The position numbers were made by a program, and so were the translations under genes. Shown in pieces: positions 57,001 through 64,000 of a stretch of DNA of 64,000 nt. Below the pieces are notes generated by a model, which worked only from the letters and a program-made list of their open reading frames with translations, had not been told where the DNA came from and did no database searches. The DNA is taken from the NCBI GenBank assembly GCA_963786395.1, contig CAWAZD010000017.1, forward strand, positions 124,001 to 188,000, in the 5' to 3' direction. The stretch's first letter is position 1. Each line of letters begins with the position of its first letter. The stretch comes from Fen-1301 sp963786395. GTDB lineage: Bacteria; Bacteroidota; Ignavibacteria; Ignavibacteriales; Ignavibacteriaceae.

Positions 57001-57371
57001 GAACCCGTTACAAACTTTAAATCAGAATTACCCTGGATATGTGTAAAATTTAAGTGCAATAGGGTACTGTTACCTGAGTTTAAAGGATTTAATGGGGAGA
57101 GGACGAACCATCCAATTGAGATCACTCCGCCACTTGCATTAGAAATAAAATTACCCGGAATAGGATCGGGTATATTCTGGAATGAAAGTACTGCGGGGTC
57201 ATATGATATTTTTAAACTTATTGCCCCAATGCCATTAAAATTAGTTACATCCAAAGGAACGCTTATTTGAGCTCCATTGGTAGGAACAGTAACGTTGGGG
57301 AGTTTAACCGTTATCTGGGCACTTGCGGCTGAAATCAGCAGAAAGCTAAACAGTATAAACAGTCTTTTCAT
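54093..57371 (-). CDS. Large secreted protein: cohesin-like, two SdrD B-like, DUF11-like domains and T9SS tail
   Basis: The 1092-residue protein has a signal peptide (about 1-18). A cohesin-like domain spans about 20-150 (GAISLKISYDPAVLSFQNIP). Two SdrD B-like domains follow at about 155-270 and 275-385, each with a calcium-type GDFVWRDVNMNGLQDAGEPG / GDFIWNDLNHNGIQELGEPG loop. A DUF11-like domain (DVTYSIVYKNTGTANLLTPA) lies at about 400-510, and a carbohydrate-binding-like beta domain (SIRFEASGNGVLTLLFNLT) near 880-1010. The T9SS type A tail is LSQNYPNPFNPSTVIEFSVP with SGVYIYRLTG. It looks like a surface adhesin or scaffold. No dockerin partner is in view. Confidence 0.85.
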   Translation of the reverse strand: MKRLFILFSFLLISAASAQITVKLPNVTVPTNGAQISVPLDVTNFNGIGAISLKISYDPAVLSFQNIPDPIPGNFISNASGGVISIGWFVLSPLNPLNSGNSTLLHLNFTHIQGNSDLKFVTGSCSIADTGANTLSITYVNGVVNAAIPPATASLGDFVWRDVNMNGLQDAGEPGLAYVTIKLFKASDSSGVAWTLTDTSGHYSFTNITPGSYFLRFYLVDGNTIYKFTNSLVGNSSLNSKVITDSGFTQTFTLSPGDNQTMWDAGVIPKVLNNAKIGDFIWNDLNHNGIQELGEPGISGVTVKLFTSSNALVATTISNNTGNYIFENLAPGSYYVQFVPPPGFYFSPKDQGTNVDINSKADTITGKTIIFTIADGDIATKWDAGMFTIIPPTFPELLINLDDNSIFMKPVGQDVTYSIVYKNTGTANLLTPAITDSLPEGLTFKSCAGGISNGETTKGNNIVVWNVGTVAPGDSGLLSVTATVTSNPPNFLNTAYFSGFDQNGNLYSMFSSDLDLADTCSSGGTGGVESKGDLAQLLFNRQLNILYGKTTPILSKSNPKGNGITSIHTLQDVVPSNGPFTSTAVETTPFDILGISNAVSAYAVDYKVAYQNSSRRVATIFSTITPAPNIYEHTKSVCDRLAGSIVDEIKILNVNGHQFYASKLYNPATNNYDYAISFSIYETPTGNFVDNKWTYAEYSVPQNASFVYNFQVWSAAYSSTTELCQDILNKFTSFGVLIYLNNNQMNPDLYIRNLKYTHDGKIALTTENKGTSRSISLNINYRTSQGADQVSAIKSYTVDPGESVINIPIGIISDAKISMTQPTGFKDEAFASGGSYTYVVGPTSSVSKFVTDTYPQQSISNYPEGSLILAGGANITGQVNDWTSVMRSLSASGTAYNLTGYNSIRFEASGNGVLTLLFNLTNTQNYNYYVYNITLTGENKIYSVNFNDLKESFGGNHIALDPSKINMIGFQLSKTNNSNITAFNFEVKNIAFLLGTTSSSQPQLPTEFSLSQNYPNPFNPSTVIEFSVPTKDNMNLTIFNILGQKVVTLVNGAMDPGVHKITFDASHFASGVYIYRLTGSSVNLTKKMILTK

Positions 57372-57582
57372 GTATTCCTCGTATTAATAGATATAATAAT
57401 TAAAATGTCTAAAACAATGAATGTGCCATAGATTAGTATCATTTTTGATCAATTTTAGGGCTTTGGTAAAGAAGGAAATGTATCAGAATAGGACGGATTT
57501 GTAGAATAGTCCAATTTTTGGACTATTGCAATTGCAGGTATTCTTTTAAGATTATTCTCTTTCTCTTCTCAAATTCTCTTTC

Positions 57583-57845
57583 TGTTCTTTTCTTTGAAGA
57601 AAAGAACGAAAAGAACTTCGGCTGTAAATCATTTGCTAAAAATTCAGCACTCCGTTTGGACAATCTGTAAATTTAACTGGCGGAAATAAACTCGCCCCGC
57701 AAAGCCGGGGCTCAGACAGTATTTCCTCATCTACTCCACAACATTATTCGAAATTTAACCGATGCTGATTTTTTTTAACGCAAATGATTTAAGGCCGTGA
57801 ATACGGAAGAACAATTAAAAATTAGGAATTAAAGGAGAAAGGGAT
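57583..57845 (+). repeat. About 260-bp direct repeat, copy left of the ABC-F gene
   Basis: It starts TGTTCTTTTCTTTGAAGAAA, contains CGGCTGTAAATC, CTAAAAATTCAGC and the hairpin GCCCCGCAAAGCCGGGGC (57694-57711), and ends with TTTTTTTTAACGCAAATGATT and GAATACGGAA. It aligns with 59663-59925 in the same orientation, with substitutions throughout. The left remainder of the gap (57372-57582) shows nothing else. Confidence 0.75.
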
Positions 57846-57890
57846 AAGCTGCCAAGAATGATATTTGCAATTGAAGAAGCCGAGATGACA

Positions 57891-59522
57891 CTATAAATCT
57901 ATAGCAAGTGCATGATATATTTTTAGATGGGTTTTCTTAATTTCTTCATCGTTCAGATATTCATCGAATGTCATTCGTTTATCAATAATTCCGGATGGAA
58001 CAATCTCAACAATCCTGTTTGCTATAGTCTGTATAAATTGGTGATCATGAGATACAAACAATACTGTTCCCGGGAAATCAATCAAACTATTATTTAAGGC
58101 AGAAATTGCTTCAAGGTCAAGGTGATTAGTTGGTTCATTCAATATCAAAACATTTGCCCCGGTTAACATCATCTTTGCAAGCATACACCTAACGCGTTCA
58201 CCACCTGATAGGATATTAGCCAACTTCAAAGACTCTTCTCCGCTGAATAACATCCTTCCTAAAAATCCACGTATATAAGTTTCATCTTTTTCTTTCGAAT
58301 ACTGACGCAGCCAATCAATAAGATTTATTTTTGATTCAAAATATTTAGAGTTGTCTTTAGGGAAATAAGCCTGGGAAGTGGTTACTCCCCATTCATATTT
58401 ACCGCTTTCTGCTTTAAGTTCATCAGTTAATATTCTAAACAATGTATCCTTTGCCCTGTCATTCGGTCCTACAAAAGCAATTTTATCTCCTTTATCAACT
58501 TTTAAACTAATATTGTTTAACAGGAATTCTTTCCCGTGTTTTTTGGTGAGATTATTTATCTCAAGAAGATTGGCACCAGCTTCACGGCTGGGTTTAAAAG
58601 CAATATATGGCATTCTGCGGGAAGATGGTTTTATATCTTCAAGGGTCAGGTTTTCGAGCTGTTTCTTTCTTGAAGTTGCCTGTTTGGATTTTGAAGCATT
58701 TGCACTAAATCGTGAAATAAATTCCTGTAGCTCCTGTCTTTTAGCTTCAATTTTTTTATTTGAATCTTTTGCCTGCTTTAATGCTAATTGACTACTTTCA
58801 AACCAGAAGTCGTAATTACCGGTATACATCTGAATTTTTCCATAATCTATATCAGCAATATGAGTACAAACCTGGTTAAGGAAATGCCTGTCATGCGAAA
58901 TCACAATAACAGTATTCTTAAACTTCTCCAGAAAATCTTCCAGCCACCCGATTGAAATAATATCAAGATGGTTAGTAGGTTCATCAAGTAAAAGAATATC
59001 AGGGTTGCCAAACAAAGCCTGAGCCAAAAGGACTTTTACTTTTTCATTACCCGAAAGATCCTTCATCAGCTTTGTATGAAGTTCATCTTTAATTCCTAAT
59101 CCGCTTAATAACTCTGCTGCCTCCGATTCAGCTTCCCAGCCATTCAGATCAGCAAATTCCCCTTCGAGTTCGGAGATTCTAATACCGTCTTTTTCACTGA
59201 AATCATGTTTGGCATATATAACATCCTTTTCTTCCATAATGGAATAAAGTTTTTTATGACCTTTGATTACGGTCTTTAATACCTCATACTCATCAAACTC
59301 AAATTGGTTCTGGTTTAAGGTTGTCAACCTGTTACCTGGAGTAATAATAACTTCTCCGGAACTAGGATCAATTTCCCCGGAGAGTATTTTGATAAAGGTT
59401 GATTTACCGGACCCATTTGCCCCGATTACCCCATAACAATTCCCTGGAGTAAATTTAATACTCACATCCTCAAATAAGATTCGTTTTCCGAACCTAAGCG
59501 TAATATTGCTTGTACTTATCAT
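57891..59522 (-). CDS. ABC-F family ATPase (YbiT/EttA-like)
   Basis: The protein of 543 residues has two ATPase domains with Walker A GANGSGKSTFIK and a degenerate second site GPNDRAKDTLFR. Both signature motifs (LSGNEKVKVLLAQ and LSGGERVRCMLAKMM) and Walker B LLLDEPTNHLD / LILNEPTNHLD are present. There is no membrane domain, as in ribosome-acting ABC-F proteins. The second P-loop lacks the lysine-serine core, and its Walker B aspartate is Asn, so site two is probably inactive. ATG 59522 (MISTSNITLRFG) is preferred over 59561. Direct repeats flank the gene. Confidence 0.9.
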   Translation of the reverse strand: MISTSNITLRFGKRILFEDVSIKFTPGNCYGVIGANGSGKSTFIKILSGEIDPSSGEVIITPGNRLTTLNQNQFEFDEYEVLKTVIKGHKKLYSIMEEKDVIYAKHDFSEKDGIRISELEGEFADLNGWEAESEAAELLSGLGIKDELHTKLMKDLSGNEKVKVLLAQALFGNPDILLLDEPTNHLDIISIGWLEDFLEKFKNTVIVISHDRHFLNQVCTHIADIDYGKIQMYTGNYDFWFESSQLALKQAKDSNKKIEAKRQELQEFISRFSANASKSKQATSRKKQLENLTLEDIKPSSRRMPYIAFKPSREAGANLLEINNLTKKHGKEFLLNNISLKVDKGDKIAFVGPNDRAKDTLFRILTDELKAESGKYEWGVTTSQAYFPKDNSKYFESKINLIDWLRQYSKEKDETYIRGFLGRMLFSGEESLKLANILSGGERVRCMLAKMMLTGANVLILNEPTNHLDLEAISALNNSLIDFPGTVLFVSHDHQFIQTIANRIVEIVPSGIIDKRMTFDEYLNDEEIKKTHLKIYHALAIDL

Positions 59523-59662
59523 TAAATATCGTTTATCTTTATAAAATATTGTGGACTGCAAACATACGAATATTTCTCTGTACTTTCTCTACTATTGCGA
59601 AAGTACAGAGAAATAATCTCAACACTTTACTATGTAGAATTTCTTTTCTTTAATAACCTTCC

Positions 59663-59925
59663 TGTTCTTTTCTTTGAAGAAAAGAACGAAAAGAACATCG
59701 GCTGCAAATCAATTACTAAAAATTCAGCGCTTCGTAATACATGTCTGTAAATTCAAGTGTGGGAAATGAACTCGCTCCGACTCAGGAGTCGGAGCTCAAA
59801 CAGCATTTCCCCAATCTACTCCGGATGACATATCAAAATATATCCTAATCTGAATTTTTTTAACGCAATTGATTTAATGCCGGGAATACGGAAAACAAGA
59901 AGTAAGGAGGAAGGGCAAAGGAAGA
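59663..59925 (+). repeat. About 260-bp direct repeat, copy right of the ABC-F gene
   Basis: It starts TGTTCTTTTCTTTGAAGAAA and contains CGGCTGCAAATC, CTAAAAATTCAGC and the hairpin GCTCCGACTC-AG-GAGTCGGAGC (59774-59795), and ends with TTTTTTTAACGCAATTGATT and GAATACGGAA. The hairpin stem differs from the left copy but remains fully paired. Nothing else is recognised in 59562-60005. Confidence 0.75.
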
Positions 59926-60005
59926 AGGACAATTCAGAGGAGATTATTCGCTTCCCTGCCAAGACGGGATCTGCACTCAAAACTAAATTTTGGAACAAAA
60001 GAAAG

Positions 60006-61154
60006 TTATTCCTGCTCGGGAATTTTAGGAACATATGTAACAATAGGCTCAATTATTTCTTTTAGTTTTGATAAATTTAGTAATCTAATCAATAAAACCT
60101 CTGAGAGTTCCTGTCCAATAGAAACAAGTACAATACCATTTTTATCAACTATATTTTGTCCGGCAATCATACCGGGTGACATATTTTTCAAGTTTAGATT
60201 TTTAGTCTCATAATTTTTTTCGTATTCAGATATTTCATTCTCAACTAAATTATCAATTTCAGGATAATATTTTTTCTGAAGTTCCAGAGCAGCTGGGTTT
60301 TCAGAGTTTTTTACCTCTATCATAGTATTTATATCATTAGCATGTTTCAGTATCCTGGCAATAATAGAAATCTTCTGTTCTTTTTTAGAATCAGGATTAT
60401 CACCATCAACCTTATATTTTTTAAATTGACTTGCGATTGCTTCGGATATCTCCTCAAGCCTTGGAATATTATTGATTAGAGACTTACCTGTTTTGGGATG
60501 CGCAAAAAATAATTCTTTTTCTTTTGGTGAGAGACTAACACCCAGGCTTTTTTTCTCAAGAATTTCACCTGGGACTGCAACACATCCTATTTGAGACAGA
60601 AGAGCAGCGATTTCTATCTGCCACCTTATTTCAGGATTAAAATTTTCAGATAGTCCTTTCGCTATTTTAAGAATCCTGCTTGTTCTGCTGAATGCAGCTG
60701 GATTAACAACAGAAAGGATATCAACCAAAACTTTGATACTCCCCTTCAATGTCTCTCTAAGAAGCTCCCTTTCATTTATTACGAGTTCATACTGCCTGAT
60801 AGCATCCCGAAGTGTTGTATGGAGTTTTTCAAAAGAACATGGTTTAGTTATAAAGCGGAAGACACCCGCCTGATTGACGGCATCCGTTGCAGAATGAAAG
60901 TCTCCGGAACCAGTTAAAATAATTCTAATGGAATCAGGAGAAGCCTGCCGTACTAAAGAGAAAAATTTAATCCCATCCATTTCATCTAATTTAAATTCTG
61001 ACACAATGACTGAAAAAGGATTTGAATTCTTGATTAATTCAAGAGCTTCTTCACCCCTGGCAGCATATGCGGCATTAAATTCTTTTCTCAGCGAATTCTT
61101 ATAATTAGCTAAAACATCAGGATCATTGTCTACAAATAAAATTCTGTTATACAT
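60006..61154 (-). CDS. Response-regulator-like protein with degenerate HD-GYP-like domain
   Basis: The 382-residue protein starts with a receiver fold (RILFVDNDPDVLANYKNSLR, KPCSFEKL). The expected phosphorylated Asp is Glu53 in VIVSEFKLDEMDG. The second half follows an HD-GYP layout, but the HD site reads ALLSQIGCVAVP instead of ALLHDIGKIAIP, and HPKTGKSLI remains while the GYP loop is missing (QFKKYKVDGDN). Neither phosphorylation nor cyclic-di-GMP hydrolysis is likely, so it may act as a scaffold or constitutively active regulator. It is a single gene. Confidence 0.8.
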   Translation of the reverse strand: MYNRILFVDNDPDVLANYKNSLRKEFNAAYAARGEEALELIKNSNPFSVIVSEFKLDEMDGIKFFSLVRQASPDSIRIILTGSGDFHSATDAVNQAGVFRFITKPCSFEKLHTTLRDAIRQYELVINERELLRETLKGSIKVLVDILSVVNPAAFSRTSRILKIAKGLSENFNPEIRWQIEIAALLSQIGCVAVPGEILEKKSLGVSLSPKEKELFFAHPKTGKSLINNIPRLEEISEAIASQFKKYKVDGDNPDSKKEQKISIIARILKHANDINTMIEVKNSENPAALELQKKYYPEIDNLVENEISEYEKNYETKNLNLKNMSPGMIAGQNIVDKNGIVLVSIGQELSEVLLIRLLNLSKLKEIIEPIVTYVPKIPEQE

Positions 61155-61240
61155 GTAATGCTTTTAAGTTCCTATTTGAAATTTAATTTATACTTTTTAA
61201 TAGTTCCCCCAGCCTTAAAGTTTCCCAAATTCAGGAAGAT

Positions 61241-62270
61241 TTAATCAAAGAGGGAGTTAGGGTCAGAAGTGTTGAAACGTTTTTTGTTGAATCTCTTATA
61301 AGCTAAATCAGTTGCTTCCCTGCCCCGGGGGGTTCTTTGAATGAATCCCTGCTGAATTAAAAATGGTTCGTAAACTTCTTCTATTGTACCAGGATCTTCG
61401 TTTACAGCTACAGCTAAAGTGCTTAGACCAACAGGTCCGCCTTTATATTTTTCAATTATTGCAAGTATGATATCTTTATCCATTTCATCGAGTCCAAATT
61501 CATCAACTTCCAAAGCATTTAATGCTTTTTTAGCGATAGCAATATCAATTACTTTTTTATTGTCAAAATCGGCAAAGTCTCTTGTTCTGCGAAGAAGGCG
61601 GTTTGCTATTCTTGGAGTACCTCTTGATCTTTTAGCAATTTCAACAGCGGCATTTTCATCGATAGGAATTTTCAGAATTCCGGATGATCTTGTCACGATA
61701 TTATGCAAGGTATCAGAGTTATAATAATCCAGGCGGAATTTAATTCCAAACCTGTCCCTTAAAGGAGAAGTTAGCATTCCTGCTCTTGTAGTAGCACCGA
61801 TTAAAGTGTATTTCGGAAGACTAATCTGAATACTACGTGCATTGGGACCGGAGTCGATCATAATGTCAAGTTTATAATCTTCCATTGCCGAATAGAGATA
61901 TTCTTCAACAACCGGGCTAAGCCGGTGAATTTCATCGATAAACAGGACAGATCTTTCTTCAAGATTGGTGAGGATTCCGGCAAGGTCACCTGGTTTTTCG
62001 AGTACGGGTCCTGAAGTAATCTTGATTTTACTTCCCATTTCATTTGCAATAATATGAGCAAGCGTAGTTTTCCCAAGTCCCGGAGGGCCAGTCAAAAGGA
62101 CATGATCCAGTGCCTCTAATCCTTTTATTAGCAGCCGATATAAATACATTCAGGTTTTCTGTGATCTTATCCTGACCCTGGAAATCCTTCAATGCTGAAG
62201 GACGAAGAGTCTGATCGATTACTTTTTCGTCAGGTGCAGGAACCGGAGATGTCAGATCAGATTTGCGCAT
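61241..62270 (-). CDS. ruvB: Holliday junction branch migration ATPase RuvB, broken by one frameshift
   Basis: The N terminus (DQTLRPSALKDFQGQDKITE, then NLNVFISAANKR) is in one frame from 62270 and the rest (EALDHVLLTGPPGLGKTTLA onward) is in the next frame, ending at 61241. An extra A near 62118 (AAAAGGATTAGAGGC) accounts for it. Walker A, the sensor IGATTRAGMLTSPLRDRFG, the arginine finger and the winged-helix end (IEEVYEPFLIQQGFIQRTPR) are present. Total length, about 342 residues, is normal. RuvB drives branch migration with RuvA; ruvA and ruvC are not here. Confidence 0.9.
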
Positions 62271-62275
62271 TAAGC

Positions 62276-63367
62276 TTAAACCACAACTTCTTTGTTTTTA
62301 ATTTTCAATCTATGAATTACGTACACCATCAATGTCATAAGTCCAAGCATCAGTATAGCGGAACCTACAGTATTCCAAATTCCGAATGCCTTATCAAATA
62401 ATACAGACAATCCGGGATTCCAGCAGGTGCCATATAAAATTGTTAAATGTACGACATAAATTAACAAAGTATTGCGACCAATTAAAATAATAATTCTCGG
62501 TATTGTATCCATTTTTAAACATATTATGGAAACAACTGAATTCATGATCAAAACAAATCCAATTCTTAAAATCATAAGATTGGGACTTGTATCCCAGTTA
62601 TAGTTAATAACCCAGAGGCTTCCGATTATATGTCCAATGAGAGAGACAGACATAAATATTAAACCGGTAACTAATAGATTTCGGCTAAATTCAGAAGTTT
62701 TGAATGCTAAAGGCTTCTTAGCAAGGTAACTTCCAAGGAATGAACCGCACAATAAGTATCCCACCCATGGGAAAAGAGGGAACTGCGAACCTGTACCTTT
62801 ATAAAAATAGGAAGCAAGATATACGGGCATAAATTTAGTCCAGTTGATGGACTCAGTAAATGGGAATATATAAAAACAAATAACCGCGGTGATACCGTAA
62901 ACCAGGTAAACGTTTAATTTCAGTTTCTCAATAATAAATTCCAGAATCAGCACTATTAGAAGTCCTGTACCAATTAATTGAAGGACATCTATCGATACAA
63001 ATGTCTGCCATGCTGTAGATGAAACATTAGAAAAATCGATAATTGTAGGTGATGGGTATCTAAGGAGATATCCAAGAAATAAAAGCATAAGGAATCTTTT
63101 TATACCTTTTGCAACTCTGGGATTTTCATTGAACGGATGATCATGCAAGCGGAATAAATATGTGAACACAGTACCGGATGAGAAAAGAAAAATCGGTGCA
63201 GTCATTCCGCGCATAAATAACCAGGCTGCAAAAAAGAGATTATCAGGGGTACGATAATTATTAGACAGGAAGACATCAACGGTATGTCCCTGAACCATCT
63301 GGAGAACCGCGATGGCTCTCATGAGATCAATAAAGATGATTCTATTTTTCTTTGAACTCTGTGTCAT
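62276..63367 (-). CDS. Polytopic acyltransferase-like membrane protein (DUF1624/HGSNAT or YeiB type)
   Basis: The 363-residue protein has about ten hydrophobic helices. The N terminus (RIIFIDLMRAIAVLQMVQGH) has the R-x4-D-x2-R-x3 signature plus HTVDVFL as in heparan-alpha-glucosaminide N-acetyltransferase-like and acyltransferase-3 families. Such proteins move acyl groups onto sugars across the membrane. The substrate is unknown. It ends five bases before ruvB begins and is probably cotranscribed with it. Confidence 0.75.
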   Translation of the reverse strand: MTQSSKKNRIIFIDLMRAIAVLQMVQGHTVDVFLSNNYRTPDNLFFAAWLFMRGMTAPIFLFSSGTVFTYLFRLHDHPFNENPRVAKGIKRFLMLLFLGYLLRYPSPTIIDFSNVSSTAWQTFVSIDVLQLIGTGLLIVLILEFIIEKLKLNVYLVYGITAVICFYIFPFTESINWTKFMPVYLASYFYKGTGSQFPLFPWVGYLLCGSFLGSYLAKKPLAFKTSEFSRNLLVTGLIFMSVSLIGHIIGSLWVINYNWDTSPNLMILRIGFVLIMNSVVSIICLKMDTIPRIIILIGRNTLLIYVVHLTILYGTCWNPGLSVLFDKAFGIWNTVGSAILMLGLMTLMVYVIHRLKIKNKEVVV

Positions 63368-63443
63368 TTACAGATCAAAAATATGGAAAATATTTATTAA
63401 AGATAATCTCTATTTAATAAAACAAATTAATAGTAAACACAAA

Positions 63444-63470
63444 TAAAAAAGCCCGGTATTAAACCGGGCT
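63444..63470 (-). terminator. Rho-independent terminator of dnaK
   Basis: On the minus strand AGCCCGGTTTAATACCGGGCT forms an eight-base stem (63450-63470), followed by six T residues. It lies 36 bases after the dnaK stop. Confidence 0.85.
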
Positions 63471-63506
63471 CAATTAGTGATTAAATTTTGTTAATAACTT
63501 AGTTGA

Positions 63507-64000
63507 TTATTTCTTATTGTCTTTGTCCTTGTCTTTATCTTTGTCCTCATCGACAACTTCATAGGAAGCATCCTGAACATTATCTTTACCTTCAGGTTTT
63601 CCTTGCTGAGGTTCCGGCACCTTCGGGTCCATTAGGACCTTCTGCACCTGGCTGACCACCAGCTGCACCCTGCTGCTTGTAAAACTCAGCGGCTATTTCA
63701 CTCCATGCTTTATTAAGAGCATCCGTTGTTTCTTTCATCTGTTCAGTATTATTAGATGCTATAGCATCTTCAACTTTTTTGATTTCGGATTCAAGTTTAG
63801 CTTTCTGATCAGGAGTTAATTTATCCTTAAGTTCTTCAAGCTGTTTTTTTAACTGGAAGACAGCTGAATCGGCATTGTTTTTAATTTCAACTGCTTCTTT
63901 GCTTTTTTTATCTTCAGCAGCATGATCTTTAGCATCATTTCTCATTTTTTCAACTTCATCTTTAGATAAACCACCGGAGGAAGTAATTCTGATACTTTGT
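63507..64000 (-). CDS. dnaK: Chaperone DnaK, C-terminal part only, with one frameshift
   Basis: The visible part reads SIRITSSGGLSKDEVEKMRN, then the helical lid (FQLKKQLEELKDKLTPDQKA) and the Gly/Pro/Gln-rich tail. One frame ends early after GPEGAGTSARKT. The next frame gives VPEPQQGKPEGKDNVQDAS, YEVVDEDKDKDKDKDNKK and a stop at 63507. This is the canonical charged DnaK tail, so an extra G near 63617 is inferred. The gene continues beyond the right edge. Confidence 0.85.

Noticed and set aside
59816..60065. Small frames on both strands near 59.9-60.05 kb
   Set aside because: They lie in the repeat element and the end of the REC-HD gene and have no start signal or protein-like pattern.

Overview
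The window is AT-rich bacterial chromosome that most resembles an Ignavibacteria/Melioribacter-type member of the Bacteroidota-Chlorobi group. Four or five large exported proteins end in the type IX secretion sorting domain, with cores such as NYPNPFNPST followed by a GxYxxxF/SGIYxYRL tail. An OMP_b-brl TonB-receptor-like protein, LpxH and a DUF6487-like zinc ribbon also fit a Gram-negative of that group. The assignment is inferred from protein style, not from a marker-gene comparison.

Layout. 0-9.2 kb is accessory: an outer-membrane receptor, a BrnT/BrnA toxin-antitoxin pair, a shattered methyltransferase, a radical SAM/SPASM protein, and an island at a tRNA-Leu gene (9105-9188, minus). Two truncated copies of the tRNA 3' half plus its terminator (near 5.0 and 6.0 kb) split the island into a HEPN-MNT module and a second module with a decayed sigma-like protein, tiny ORFs and a sorted exported protein preceded by an attC-like half site. 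10-21 kb carries envelope, glycogen and repair genes (PBP1A, lpxH, an M1 aminopeptidase, glgC, uvrC), a lipoprotein, sixA and the SRP RNA. 21-36 kb carries an orphan DNA methyltransferase coupled to a hybrid histidine kinase, acetyl-CoA synthetase, a fused 2-oxoacid dehydrogenase E1, recQ with a TSUP exporter, a CDF transporter, a low-molecular-weight phosphatase and a fructosamine-kinase-like protein. 36.7-44 kb holds surface proteins. 44.2-50.9 kb is an hdrCBA-flxDCBA cluster (NADH-linked, flavin-bifurcating heterodisulfide-reductase type). 51-64 kb holds an S1/P1-type nuclease, a large cohesin/SdrD-like secreted protein, an ABC-F ATPase between two direct repeats, a degenerate REC-HD regulator, ruvB, a membrane acyltransferase and the 3' end of dnaK.

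Two things stand out. First, the intergenic DNA is full of structured repeats: a 153-bp inverted-repeat element in two opposed copies around glgC, a shared block of three palindromes, a REP-like hairpin in about 13 copies, six arrays of degenerate 10-11-bp direct repeats, and a roughly 260-bp repeat with a covarying hairpin on either side of the ABC-F gene. Second, reading frames are broken unevenly. Six conserved genes (M1 peptidase, uvrC, E1, nuclease, ruvB, dnaK) each carry one single-base shift, whereas hdrA, flxD, flxB and flxA carry many, although flxC, hdrB and hdrC beside them are intact. Sequencing error and real decay cannot be separated from the sequence alone.
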